A DNA stretch of 64,000 bases from Thalassospira lucentensis (GCF_011806425.1 NZ_JAATOV010000001.1:310001-374000); one strand, 5' to 3'. Positions 45,394 through 54,044 are shown, counted from the first letter of the stretch. The notes: generated by a model from the letters alone, not told the origin. A program made the numbers and translations.

Positions 45394-45460
45394 ATTAGGG
45401 GATTAGGGGATTAATTCTCGGTGCTCGATGACGGCGTGACCAAATCAGAGCAGAGCAGAG
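45394..45460. repeat. Two short tandem repeats before moaE
   Basis: ATTAGGGG occurs twice in tandem (45394-45409), with a following ATTA, and CAGAG occurs three times in tandem (45446-45460). They lie in the 198-base gap between two converging genes. They are too few and too short for a CRISPR or a named repeat family; slippage is the simplest origin. Confidence 0.7.
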
Positions 45461-45538
45461 CGGGATTGAACTGGAAGATTTTGAAAACGTCGAGGCGGGC
45501 AAACTTTTATCGGCGCGGAGCTGGTCCGGCACCCCAGC

Positions 45539-46000
45539 TTAGGAGTTCCAGCGATCCGCGTCGGCATCGTCCGTTGCCTTGGCCGCGACCCAATGTTCGC
45601 CGTTCTGGGTTTCTTCACGTTTCCAGAACGGTGCCCGGGTTTTAAGGAAATCCATCACGAAATCGCAGGCTTCGAACGCCGCGCGGCGATGTGCCGAAAG
45701 CACAATCACCAACACAATCCGTTCGCCCGGCAACATCCGGCCAAAGCGATGGACAATGCGGATATCGTCAAGCGGCCAACGTTCACATGCCGCGTCGGCG
45801 ATCTTTTCAAGTTCGCGTTCGGTCATGCCCGGATAATGATCAAGGGTTAAGGCCGAAACTTGATCGCCGCCGTGAATGTCACGCACCAGCCCAACAAAGC
45901 TGACCGCCGCACCAATATCGGTTCGACCATCAGTGAGTGCGGATAGTTCACGCCCCGGATCGAAATCATGTTCTTGTACTGAAACGCGTAACTTGGTCAT
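45539..46000 (-). CDS. moaE: Molybdopterin synthase catalytic subunit
   Basis: MoaE adds dithiolene sulfur to precursor Z, using sulfur carried on the MoaD C-terminus, in molybdenum cofactor synthesis. The 153-residue protein has GAAVSFVGLVRDIH near residue 30, IVHRFGRMLPGERIVLV and the lysine-bearing loop LKTRAPFWKRE near residue 118, all diagnostic. Its usual partner gene moaD is not found between it and pgsA, where only 21 bases remain. It is probably transcribed with pgsA. Confidence 0.95.
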   Translation of the reverse strand: MTKLRVSVQEHDFDPGRELSALTDGRTDIGAAVSFVGLVRDIHGGDQVSALTLDHYPGMTERELEKIADAACERWPLDDIRIVHRFGRMLPGERIVLVIVLSAHRRAAFEACDFVMDFLKTRAPFWKREETQNGEHWVAAKATDDADADRWNS

Positions 46001-46021
46001 GCCGCCCCCGAATAGGCCAGG

Positions 46022-46573
46022 TTAATCGAGGTGCTTAAGCCCCGTGCGCAGGTAAATGTACCCGGTCTGAACCGTCACAATCCCGGCAATCCACAGCAAA
46101 ATATCCCCGATCAAAACCGACGGGATCAAATCTGGCGACGCATCGCCCACCAAAAGGAACCCAATGGCCAAAATTTGGGCGGTGGTTTTCCATTTGGCAA
46201 GAACGGTAACTGGCAGCGGCACCTTTAATTCGGCAAGATGTTCGCGCAAGCCCGAAACCATGATTTCGCGGCACATAATGATCACGGCGGGCAACACCGA
46301 CAAACCGGCGATGCGTTCAAATGACACCATCATCATCAAAGCCGCCGCAACCAGCAACTTATCGGCAATCGGGTCCAAGAATCGGCCCAAAGGCGAGACC
46401 ACATTCATGCTGCGCGCAAGATAGCCATCAAAAAAGTCCGTCACCCCGGCAAAGGCAAACAGGGCAAAGCCCAGCCAGTTTCCCACCGGGCCATCGATGT
46501 AAAACGATGCCACCAATGCCGGGATCACAAAAATGCGCGACAAGGTGAGAATATTGGGAATCTGGTTTTTCAT
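46022..46573 (-). CDS. pgsA: CDP-diacylglycerol-glycerol-3-phosphate 3-phosphatidyltransferase
   Basis: PgsA makes phosphatidylglycerol phosphate, the committed step to phosphatidylglycerol. The 183-residue membrane protein has the CDP-alcohol phosphotransferase signature D(x)2DG(x)2AR(x)8G(x)3D(x)3D, seen as VTDFFDGYLARS and then GRFLDPIADK near residue 40-68, and several membrane helices. The ATG at 46573 gives the standard MKNQIPNILTLSR start; the open frame above it is not supported. The gene lies 21 bases before moaE. Confidence 0.96.
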   Translation of the reverse strand: MKNQIPNILTLSRIFVIPALVASFYIDGPVGNWLGFALFAFAGVTDFFDGYLARSMNVVSPLGRFLDPIADKLLVAAALMMMVSFERIAGLSVLPAVIIMCREIMVSGLREHLAELKVPLPVTVLAKWKTTAQILAIGFLLVGDASPDLIPSVLIGDILLWIAGIVTVQTGYIYLRTGLKHLD

Positions 46574-46675
46574 AAAACAGCCTGTTTGCGGAGACTTACG
46601 GCAATAACATGCAGCTTGGGGACAGCATCGCCCCAAATCCGGGCCATTAGTAAAGCCTTGTGCAAGCAACCACAA

Positions 46676-46713
46676 GGGCCGTGTTCAGTTGCCATAAAAC
46701 TGAGACACGGCCC
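46676..46713 (-). terminator. Strong hairpin after the permease gene
   Basis: GGGCCGTGT (46676-46684) pairs with ACACGGCCC (46705-46713), and inside it TCAGTT pairs with AACTGA with one bulged base. Read on the minus strand it follows the permease stop by about 50 bases. The sequence after it is only moderately T-rich, so termination strength is uncertain. Confidence 0.55.
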
Positions 46714-46765
46714 AAGATGGATCAGAAGATAGATTACAAGATCAATTGGACGATAGAAAACCCGT

Positions 46766-48079
46766 TTAGTGGGCCTGTGCGTCGTCCGATGCAGCGCGAT
46801 CGGCTTTACCGCGTCCGATGCTGAGCACCTGATAAAGAATGATCGCGGCAAGCGTTGCCGTTCCAATCCCACCAAGAGCAAAACCACCAAAGGTGACAGT
46901 AAAGTCCCCTGCCCCAAAGATCAGGGTGATGCCGACCGTAAACAGATTGCGCGGATCGGAAAAATCAACACGGTTATCGACCCAAAGCCGGACCATGGCA
47001 GCCGCGATCAAGCCAAAGACCGCCACACCAAGCCCCCCCAGAACCGGGTCAGGAATGGTATGAAGCAATGCCCCAAATTTTGGCGAGAATCCAAGCAGGA
47101 TGGCGACAAAGGCCGCGATGACAAAAATCAGGGTCGAGAAAACGCGGGTTACCGCCATGACACCCATATTTTCCACATAGGTCGTCACCCCGGTACCGCC
47201 GCCAGAACCAGCCAGCATTGTGGCAAGGCCATCGCCAACAAAACCACGACCGATATACCGGTCCATATTTTGTTTGGTCATGCCGCCGATTGCTTTGATA
47301 TGGCCAAGGTTTTCCGCCACCAGAATGAACGCCACCGGGGCGATCATGACCATCGCCGCACTTTCAAAACGCGGTGCGACAAAGCTTGGCATGCCAAACC
47401 ACGCGGCTTGGGACAGTTCGGTAAAATCAATGGCTGGCATCAGGCCAAACCCGTTCCCCAGAACAAGCACAAGCAGATAGCCGATCAAAATGCCCATCAA
47501 AATGGACACGCGGCGCACGGCAATCGGGGCATAGACCGATACCAAGGCCACTGACAGCAACGTCATTAGCGAAACCACAATATGGGCCGCATCACCCGTG
47601 ATCCCGTTGACGCCGACCGGGGCCAGATTAAGGCCAATCGCGGCACCAACCGCGCCTGTCACCGCCGGGGGCATCAGCTTTTCGACCCAACCTGTGCCGG
47701 TTGCCATGACGATCACACCGATCAAAACGTAAAGCGCACCCGCCGCAATAATACCGCCCAGCGCCCCGCCAATATCCGGGTTCGGCCCACTGCCCGCATA
47801 GCCGGTTGCGGCAATGACCACCGCGATAAACGCAAAGGAAGACCCCAAATAGCTTGGCACACGCCCGGCTGTACAGATGAAGAAAATCAGGGTCCCGATA
47901 CCGGAAAACAGGATCGCCAAGTTTGGATCAAAGCCCATCAGAAGCGGACCAAGGATGGTTGAACCCGACATCGCAACAAGGTGCTGCAAGCCCATTGGGA
48001 ACATAGCCCCCCACGGAAGACGTTCATCAGGCAAGACTGTTGAAGACCGGGTCAGAGACCAGGAAGGAAAGTATCGCAT
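46766..48079 (-). CDS. Uracil/xanthine permease (NCS2 family)
   Basis: The 437-residue protein has about 14 hydrophobic segments and the NCS2 signatures: the substrate glutamate and histidine in VAENLGHIKAIGG (compare E241 and H245 of E. coli UraA) and the second glutamate in GVTTYVENMGVMAVTRV (UraA E290). This pattern indicates a proton-coupled nucleobase symporter; uracil is likelier than xanthine because of the uraA/rutG-like VENMGVMAVT. AAGGA lies five bases before the ATG. It separates uvrC from pgsA, which are usually closer together in this class. Confidence 0.92.
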   Translation of the reverse strand: MRYFPSWSLTRSSTVLPDERLPWGAMFPMGLQHLVAMSGSTILGPLLMGFDPNLAILFSGIGTLIFFICTAGRVPSYLGSSFAFIAVVIAATGYAGSGPNPDIGGALGGIIAAGALYVLIGVIVMATGTGWVEKLMPPAVTGAVGAAIGLNLAPVGVNGITGDAAHIVVSLMTLLSVALVSVYAPIAVRRVSILMGILIGYLLVLVLGNGFGLMPAIDFTELSQAAWFGMPSFVAPRFESAAMVMIAPVAFILVAENLGHIKAIGGMTKQNMDRYIGRGFVGDGLATMLAGSGGGTGVTTYVENMGVMAVTRVFSTLIFVIAAFVAILLGFSPKFGALLHTIPDPVLGGLGVAVFGLIAAAMVRLWVDNRVDFSDPRNLFTVGITLIFGAGDFTVTFGGFALGGIGTATLAAIILYQVLSIGRGKADRAASDDAQAH

Positions 48080-48210
48080 CTGTTTCCTTAAGCTGATTTT
48101 TCAGGGACGGTTCGCGCGCATGCGCCGGGCCAAAAAGCCGCGACACATTTTAAACCGCAACGGGTATCGCGCCGCCACGCCAAAAAAGCAAGATGTCAGC
48201 CGCAGGTTTT

Positions 48211-50148
48211 TTAGTCGTTGCTGTGGAAATGCTCGTAAATTTTGCGGGCAAGCGCCGCACTGATGCCATCGACGGCCTCAAGATCGGACAAGCCAGCATC
48301 GGCAACACCGCGTGCGGAACCAAAGTGATGCAGCAGGGCTTTTTTGCGGGCCCCGCCGACACCGGGCACAGAATCGAGCAAGCTTTTGCCGATCTGTTTG
48401 GCGCGTTTGGCCCGGTGGGTGCCAATTGCCCAACGGTGCGCTTCGTCGCGCAGGCGCTGAATGAAATATAAAACCGGGTCGTTCATATTCAGCCGTACCG
48501 GCGCCTTGCCCGGAATATGCAGGACTTCCTTGCCGGCGTTGCGATCAACACCCTTGGCAACCCCCACCAACATGACATCCTCGATACCCAATTCTTCGAG
48601 GACGGCGCGTGCGACACCCAATTGGCCCAAGCCCCCATCGATCAAACACAGGTCCGGCCATGTGCCGTTTTCGCGATCCGGGTCTTCTTTTTGGGCGCGG
48701 GAAAAGCGCCGGGTTAAGACTTCGCGCATCATGGCAAAGTCATCGCCCGGTGCGATGTCGGTTTTGATGTTAAATTTGCGATAGGCGTTTTTCATGAAGC
48801 CTTCGGGCCCGGCGACAATCATGCCACCGACCATATTGGTGCCTTGAGTGTGGCTGTTATCGTAGACTTCGATGCGTTCCGGCGCGCCATCAAGATCAAG
48901 CTTATCTGCCAAATCTTCGAGCAATTTACGTTGAGTTGCACTTTCGGCCATACGTCGGCCCAAGGCATCCTTGGCATTGGTCAGGGCATGTTCAACAAGT
49001 TTGCGTTTGCCGCCGCGCTTGGGCACGAGCAATTCAATCTTGCGATCATTGTTCACACCAAGGGCGGTTTGCACCAATTCCTGGCCTTCGATTTCGTGCG
49101 ACAGGAAAATCTGTTTAGGGGCGGGTTTATCGGCATAGAACTGCCCGACAAAGGCCGACAGAATTTCGGGAATTTCGGCCGACTGTTCGTGGCGCGGGAA
49201 ATAGGACCGGTTGCCGTAGTTTGAGCCAGAGCGGAAGAAGAACACTTGAACGCAGCTTTGCCCGCCTTCGTGATGCAGGGCAATGACGTCGGCCTCTTCG
49301 ACACCTTCGAGGTTGATATCCTGATGCGAGCGGATTTGGCTGAGCGCACGGATACGATCGCGATACATCGCCGCCTGTTCAAATTCCATGTTTTCAGACG
49401 CCGACATCATATCGGATTCGAGCTGTTTTAAGATTTTCTGGCTGCGTCCGGTCAGGAAGTCGCGGCAGATATCAACAAGCCCGTCATATTCCGGTTTGGA
49501 AATACGATCCACACACGGCCCGGCACAGCGTTTGATTTGATACAGCAAACACGGGCGCGAGCGATTGGAAAACACCGCATCCGTACAAGAGCGCAGCAAA
49601 AAGGCGCGCTGCAAATGGTTGATGGTGTTGTTCACCGCCCACGCAGAGGCAAAGGGGCCAAAGCAACTGCCGTCTTTGGCGCGCGCACCACGGTGTTTTA
49701 CGATGCGCGGATAATCGTGATCCTCAGTGATCAGGATATAGGGGAAGCTTTTATCGTCGCGCAGCAGGATGTTGTAGCGCGGTTTCAGCTTTTTGATCAG
49801 GTTGGATTCAAGAAGAAGGGCTTCGGCCTCGGTATGGGTGGTGATGATTTCCATCCGCACCGTCTGGGCGACCATGCGCGCAATACGTAACGGCAACTGC
49901 ATCAGACGGGTATAAGACACCACGCGCTTTTTAAGGTTCTTGGCCTTGCCGACATACAGCACGCGGTCCTTGTCATCGAGCATGCGATAAACGCCCGCCG
50001 AGCCCGGCATGGTTTTCAGCGCATTCTTGATCGCCTCGACCCCGCGTGCGGCCCCACCGTCAAAGGTATCACCTTCAAGCGACAGATCGATTTCCCGTTT
50101 TGGGGCATCTTCCGTGCTTGGGGTACCAGTGGAAACAGGTGGCTTCAT
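48211..50148 (-). CDS. uvrC: UvrABC nucleotide excision repair protein, subunit C
   Basis: UvrC makes both incisions in nucleotide excision repair. The 645-residue protein has the N-terminal GIY-YIG domain (PGSAGVYRMLDDKDRVLYVG, about 49-68) for the 3' cut, the UVR motif (QLESDMMSASENMEFEQAAMYRDRI, here around 250-275) that binds UvrB, the RNase H-like domain with ERIEVYDNSHTQGTNMVGG, and the C-terminal helix-hairpin-helix pair (LLDSVPGVGGARKKALL). The ATG at 50148 is preferred to a TTG one codon earlier because GGAG lies seven bases from it. A perfect CRP-type palindrome lies 36 bases upstream. Confidence 0.96.
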   Translation of the reverse strand: MKPPVSTGTPSTEDAPKREIDLSLEGDTFDGGAARGVEAIKNALKTMPGSAGVYRMLDDKDRVLYVGKAKNLKKRVVSYTRLMQLPLRIARMVAQTVRMEIITTHTEAEALLLESNLIKKLKPRYNILLRDDKSFPYILITEDHDYPRIVKHRGARAKDGSCFGPFASAWAVNNTINHLQRAFLLRSCTDAVFSNRSRPCLLYQIKRCAGPCVDRISKPEYDGLVDICRDFLTGRSQKILKQLESDMMSASENMEFEQAAMYRDRIRALSQIRSHQDINLEGVEEADVIALHHEGGQSCVQVFFFRSGSNYGNRSYFPRHEQSAEIPEILSAFVGQFYADKPAPKQIFLSHEIEGQELVQTALGVNNDRKIELLVPKRGGKRKLVEHALTNAKDALGRRMAESATQRKLLEDLADKLDLDGAPERIEVYDNSHTQGTNMVGGMIVAGPEGFMKNAYRKFNIKTDIAPGDDFAMMREVLTRRFSRAQKEDPDRENGTWPDLCLIDGGLGQLGVARAVLEELGIEDVMLVGVAKGVDRNAGKEVLHIPGKAPVRLNMNDPVLYFIQRLRDEAHRWAIGTHRAKRAKQIGKSLLDSVPGVGGARKKALLHHFGSARGVADAGLSDLEAVDGISAALARKIYEHFHSND

Positions 50149-50183
50149 CAAGGGGCTCCGAGGTCAGTAAATATATCCGAAGT

Positions 50184-50199
50184 TGTGACAGCTGTCACA
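50184..50199. promoter_or_regulatory. Perfect CRP/FNR-family palindrome upstream of uvrC
   Basis: TGTGACAGCTGTCACA is a perfect 16-base palindrome that fits the CRP consensus TGTGA-N6-TCACA at all ten defined positions. It is 36 bases from the uvrC start, which is where a repressing or activating site could overlap the promoter. The regulator that binds is unknown. Confidence 0.65.
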
Positions 50200-50586
50200 G
50201 CCACGAAAGAGTTTGGAACATAGCCGAAAAGATTAACATCGCAACCGGGCGTAAGGGAATCGCCCCGGAAAAAAGATGTCCACCAAGACTGTGGATAACT
50301 ATGTGGGTAATAGGGGGGCTATTGTCTGGACCCGTTGAGAGTCTTAACGTTCTATGAAGTGCCTAAATATTGAGCAAACAACCTAAGTTATTGTTTTTAA
50401 ACAACAAAAAAACTGTCAACATGAAATCATTCGGTAATAGAGTCGTAAAAAATGAATATTTCTCTTTGATTCCATCTCGCCAGATGCTTGTGCATAAGGG
50501 CCGATACGATTCGCCCTAGAGGAATCACAGATTCCCTTGAAGCCGGTTTTTCAAAAAGTAAATTTTTGACCCGATTTGGGCTTTAA
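50200..50586. other. Intergenic region between uvrC and folB
   Basis: About 390 bases without a convincing gene. The stretch 50340-50470 is AT-rich (for example TTATTGTTTTTAAACAACAA) and may hold the uvrC promoter. A small dyad GGAATC-ACA-GATTCC lies at 50521-50535, near the end of folB on the minus strand. No clear T-run terminator for folB was found. Confidence 0.55.
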
Positions 50587-51042
50587 TCAACGGGCGATAT
50601 TGTACCGTTCGATTTCGACCCCGACCGCTGCAACGTCTTCAAAGACGTCGAGCTTTTCAACCCGAACGATCACCTTGCGAACCCGCGTATCCGCAAGGCA
50701 CATATCCGCAAGTTTTTCCCCAAGAGTTTCCACAAGGTTCACATGACCATCTTGGCAAATACGGCGCGTGCCAACTACGAGGTCTTCGTAACTGAGCACG
50801 GTGGAAATATCGTCATTCTGAACACCGTCGCCTTCGATCACAGCCAGATCAAGGTTGATCCGAACGCGCTGTGGGGCTTCTTTTTCGTGATCATAAACCC
50901 CGATAGAGGTGTGCATCACCATATCGCGCACAAAAATGCGGCGCAGGCTGCCTGCAAGATCGGTCTTGGGCAATCCGCCATGGGACAGATCGGCAAAGGG
51001 CAATGTCGTGATGTTGGCATCCTGTTTGAGGCCTGCGGTCAT
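50587..51042 (-). CDS. folB: Dihydroneopterin aldolase family protein (resident copy)
   Basis: FolB makes 6-hydroxymethyl-dihydropterin and glycolaldehyde from dihydroneopterin in folate synthesis; some relatives (FolX) are epimerases of the triphosphate. The conserved residues are present: glutamate in YDHEKEAP (about 51-55), Y85 in LSYEDL, E105 in VNLVETLGEK and K130 in VRVEKLD. The ATG at 51042 is chosen because GGAAG lies eight bases upstream; an in-frame start at 51087 has none. Upstream lies the truncated SDR gene that used to precede it. A second FolB-like gene sits in the AT-rich block at 54.0 kb. Confidence 0.93.
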   Translation of the reverse strand: MTAGLKQDANITTLPFADLSHGGLPKTDLAGSLRRIFVRDMVMHTSIGVYDHEKEAPQRVRINLDLAVIEGDGVQNDDISTVLSYEDLVVGTRRICQDGHVNLVETLGEKLADMCLADTRVRKVIVRVEKLDVFEDVAAVGVEIERYNIAR

Positions 51043-51151
51043 ATTCCGGTCTTCCTTGTGCTGCTTTCGGGCATGGTCTTTGTCCATGCGCTTTAAGCCA
51101 GATGTCCGGTATACGCGCCTGACATTGATCTTTTAATATGGATCTCTGGCT

Positions 51152-51289
51152 TCATTCTTCTGGCTTATCTTCTTCGCCACTGGGGGCCCAATCAAGGTGC
51201 TGTCCGCCATCAAGAGCTAACATTTGCCCGGTGATGGCCGGCGCGGCAAGGAAAAACCGAACGGTGTCGCAAATCTCTTGTACCAAGAA
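51152..51289 (-). pseudogene. 3' remnant of a resident SDR (pteridine-reductase-like) gene
   Basis: Translating the minus strand gives about 45 codons ending in TGA at 51152-51154. They contain VQEICDTVRFFLAAPAITGQ and then MLALDGGQHLDWAPSGEED, which is the normal C-terminal end of a short-chain dehydrogenase. No start codon with context precedes it; an in-frame TAA is met at 51290-51292, exactly where the base composition changes to AT-rich. The 5' part of the gene, some 200 codons, is missing. An intact homologue with the same C-terminal pattern (VLVLDGGQSL) lies in the inserted block at 53.3 kb. Confidence 0.85.
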
Positions 51290-51679
51290 TTAGAGTGTTC
51301 TCGTTATTTATAAGGAAGAGTGTTGATTTTGCGCCCTATATTGAAGTTAGCTTAAACACGCCCTAATCAATCCAAGCAGGCAATGTGATACGTATCAATT
51401 TATAAGGTAGCTCAACTAGATTCGATTGAACCTAAACGCGACACGCGCGAAACAGCTAAGCTTGTCATCAACAAATACGGTTAACTGGACACCATAATTG
51501 TATTCGATTGTCGAATCTCATCAAAGTTCAATTTAGTTAACAACATCCAGGATCAAATATGTGGCGGCGAACTAAGCAGTAATCCAAACATGGCTGCCCA
51601 ACGTAATGCTAACTAACTTTCACAACAGAATATTTAACACCACTGACTGTGCCTAAACCTTTTAACGCGGGACAAATTA
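51290..51679. other. AT-rich noncoding left part of the inserted block
   Basis: About 390 bases with no supported gene, different in composition from the chromosome on its left. It should hold the promoter of the four-gene unit. A perfect palindrome TGATACGTATCA (51386-51397) and a dyad ATTCGA-TTG-TCGAAT (51502-51516) are possible regulator sites. No tRNA, integrase or terminal repeat was seen. Confidence 0.6.
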
Positions 51680-52378
51680 GTGCTAGCAATTGAAGAACTT
51701 GAGAGATTGATTAAACACCTCCCACGTAACGCCAAAGTCCTAGACGTTGGCTGCGGCCAAGGTCAAATATGTGATATTATTTTTAGGTTACGCAGCGATA
51801 TCAAGGTTCACGGTACAGACAAAACAGAACCTAAAAGAGTTCCAAACCAACTAAGTTTTAGAACGTGCAATTTTGAACACGAAAAAATTCCCTTTGAAGC
51901 CAATTCCTTTGATCTAGTGATTTGCCAACATGTTATTGAACACCTTTACAATTCGGTAAATCTATTTGGGGAGCTTGTCCGGGTAGCAAAATGCGGCGGA
52001 AACATATTTGTTGAAGCTCCATCAGATCACTCTTTGTGGTTTAGCTTTCCTTGGGCTCAGAACTGGCGACTTATTATGTCGTACTATGATGATCCGACGC
52101 ACGTTGGACGCCCTTGGACACCTCAAGGGCTTTATCGATTAGGACTTTTCTGGGGAGTGAGACCGGAAAGTGCAAAATACGAGTTTTCGCTTGTAAAATT
52201 GATATTTTTTATTCCACTAATGTTAATTGGTTGGCTGAGAAAAAATCCAGACCTAATTGTTAGCACTTGGTGGCAAGCCACAGGATGGGTATGCTTCTCT
52301 ACCTTTACAAAACCAGAAACTACTGAAGACGAACCGACATTCTCGTACGCTTCGTACAAAGGACACCCTCCGCTATAG
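51680..52378 (+). CDS. Class I SAM-dependent methyltransferase
   Basis: The 232-residue protein has motif I KVLDVGCGQGQICD (about 19-32) and an acidic second motif near HGTDKTEPK, then FDLVICQHVIEHL, a pattern of UbiE/COQ5-type methyltransferases acting on small molecules. Residues about 173-190 (VKLIFFIPLMLIGWL) are hydrophobic and may anchor it at the membrane. The start is a GTG with a weak binding site. Substrate unknown. It heads the four-gene unit of the inserted block and its AT-rich codon use differs from the surrounding chromosome. Confidence 0.85.
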   Translation: MLAIEELERLIKHLPRNAKVLDVGCGQGQICDIIFRLRSDIKVHGTDKTEPKRVPNQLSFRTCNFEHEKIPFEANSFDLVICQHVIEHLYNSVNLFGELVRVAKCGGNIFVEAPSDHSLWFSFPWAQNWRLIMSYYDDPTHVGRPWTPQGLYRLGLFWGVRPESAKYEFSLVKLIFFIPLMLIGWLRKNPDLIVSTWWQATGWVCFSTFTKPETTEDEPTFSYASYKGHPPL

Positions 52379-52388
52379 AGATTAAAAA

Positions 52389-53264
52389 ATGGAAATACTT
52401 CAAAACATTAGAATTATAGCTATACCTTCGTGGGTAAAGATAATCATCTATATTCTTTTGACAGTTCTTTTCGTATTCAACATTTACATTGGAGCAAGCG
52501 GAGTATTTGAGCACGGAATGAAAGATTGGGCAGAAGCCGCAACCAATCTAATGGGAGTACTACTTCCAATAATTATCATTTCAATATTATTTTCATTTTC
52601 GCATTCTGGCATTGATGCCTTGAAAGAGAAAACTGAGAGCCTTCTAGCATCCACCTTGCCGGAATACTTAAGCAGAATCGCCGAGGAGAACGGCGAGTTC
52701 TATGATCCCCGAACAACCTCAATTCCCAAGGACAAGAAACAACGGCACTCGCTTGTGACAACGAACCTTCACAAAAACCGTTGCTATTGTGACTATAAAA
52801 TCAAGGCACCAGACCTATGCCAACACGGCAACGACAGCTGTGACATAACACATTTCAAAGAAATTGTTGTTCGAGTAGAATTGAATGTACGAAAAGTAAA
52901 TTTCAACCTGTTTCTAGAAAAAGACAATATCGAAAAAAATAGCGTTATGAAGCATGGTGACAAAGAAAACGTTTTGGGAAAATCATCAAAAATATTTGAA
53001 CTATTTCACCATTCTTCCAGTGGAAGCTCTGGTTTATCTCAAGAAAACACTGGAAATGACTACATCACTTACCGTTTCAACAATACGATTCTTGAGAGAC
53101 ATATAGGAGGAAAACTTTACTACTGCATTGTAGCAACTGCCAACCTCAAACCGGATTTCTTATGGGACCCGAGCGAAAAGCTATACTTCTGCCAAGATAT
53201 GATGTTCATGGTTCGATCATTCTACTCGGAAAACCCTAACCTGTTCTCGTCCACAAACAAGTAG
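52389..53264 (+). CDS. Two-helix membrane protein of unknown function
   Basis: No family was recognised. The 291-residue protein has two hydrophobic helices (about 15-36 and 51-70) at the N-terminus and then a hydrophilic domain of about 215 residues. That domain contains a cluster of cysteines and histidines, CYCDYKIKAPDLCQHGNDSC (about 132-151), which may bind metal, and the serine-rich HHSSSGSSGLSQENTG. The two helices would leave both ends on one side of the membrane; the cytoplasm is likelier. It begins ten bases after the methyltransferase gene. Confidence 0.8.
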   Translation: MEILQNIRIIAIPSWVKIIIYILLTVLFVFNIYIGASGVFEHGMKDWAEAATNLMGVLLPIIIISILFSFSHSGIDALKEKTESLLASTLPEYLSRIAEENGEFYDPRTTSIPKDKKQRHSLVTTNLHKNRCYCDYKIKAPDLCQHGNDSCDITHFKEIVVRVELNVRKVNFNLFLEKDNIEKNSVMKHGDKENVLGKSSKIFELFHHSSSGSSGLSQENTGNDYITYRFNNTILERHIGGKLYYCIVATANLKPDFLWDPSEKLYFCQDMMFMVRSFYSENPNLFSSTNK

Positions 53265-53273
53265 AAAGCATTC

Positions 53274-54026
53274 ATGAAGTCAGTACTCATTACCGGCGGC
53301 GCAGCTCGCATTGGCAAGGCACTTTCAAAGTTTTTTGCTACCAATGGATGGAAAGTTCATGTCCATTACAATAGCTCTGAGAAATCAGCAATTCGTCTTC
53401 AAAAGTATATCAATGAGAAAAATGGGGAAATTAGAATCATAAAATGCGACCTGGGAAACATTGACGAAATTAAAGAGAAATTTCTACCAGTTTTTCTAGA
53501 TGAAAAAATAGATTTGCTGATAAATAACGCATCAATATTTGAGTATGACTCCCCCGACTCAATGGAAACGGAAATCTTCCTAAAATCTATGCGGGTAAAT
53601 ATACTTGCCCCCACAAAAATATCAGAAATATACTACAACTCAACACTTGACCAACCAAAGGACAAGTGCATTATAAATATACTTGATAACAAAGTATTCT
53701 CGCTAAATCCGGATTTCTATTCCTATACACTCGCAAAGTCAGCCTTGCTATCAGCAACGAAAATGCAGGCAATGTCTTTCGCTCCGAGTATGCGCGTTTG
53801 TGGCATTGCGCCAAGCGTAACTTTACCTAGTGGCGCTCAGACGCAAACCGACTTTCAGATCTCCCACCCTCTCACCTTGACAAGAAAAGGCTGTTCTCCT
53901 GAAGACATATGTAAAGGCGCATATTACATCGCAAACAACCCTATATATAATGGGCAAGTCCTTGTTTTAGACGGAGGACAATCATTAACAAACCTAAGTC
54001 GCGACGTAGCTTTCCTCGACGAATGA
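53274..54026 (+). CDS. Pteridine-reductase-type short-chain dehydrogenase
   Basis: The 250-residue SDR has the TGxxxRIG nucleotide motif (TGGAARIG, 7-14) that is typical of FolM and PTR1 in place of the usual TGxxxGIG, and NNAS at 84-87. The catalytic residues D138, Y151 and K155 have the same spacing (13 and 4) as D181, Y194 and K198 of Leishmania PTR1, where aspartate replaces the usual SDR serine. This argues for reduction of dihydropterins or a related substrate. It ends 18 bases before a FolB-like gene, the same pairing as the truncated resident SDR with folB. Confidence 0.86.
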   Translation: MKSVLITGGAARIGKALSKFFATNGWKVHVHYNSSEKSAIRLQKYINEKNGEIRIIKCDLGNIDEIKEKFLPVFLDEKIDLLINNASIFEYDSPDSMETEIFLKSMRVNILAPTKISEIYYNSTLDQPKDKCIINILDNKVFSLNPDFYSYTLAKSALLSATKMQAMSFAPSMRVCGIAPSVTLPSGAQTQTDFQISHPLTLTRKGCSPEDICKGAYYIANNPIYNGQVLVLDGGQSLTNLSRDVAFLDE

Positions 54027-54044
54027 ACAAAAACAGGTCTATCG

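Noticed and set aside
45394-45460. CRISPR-like repeats
   Set aside because: The units are 8 and 5 bases long, without spacers or cas genes; simple tandem slippage explains them.
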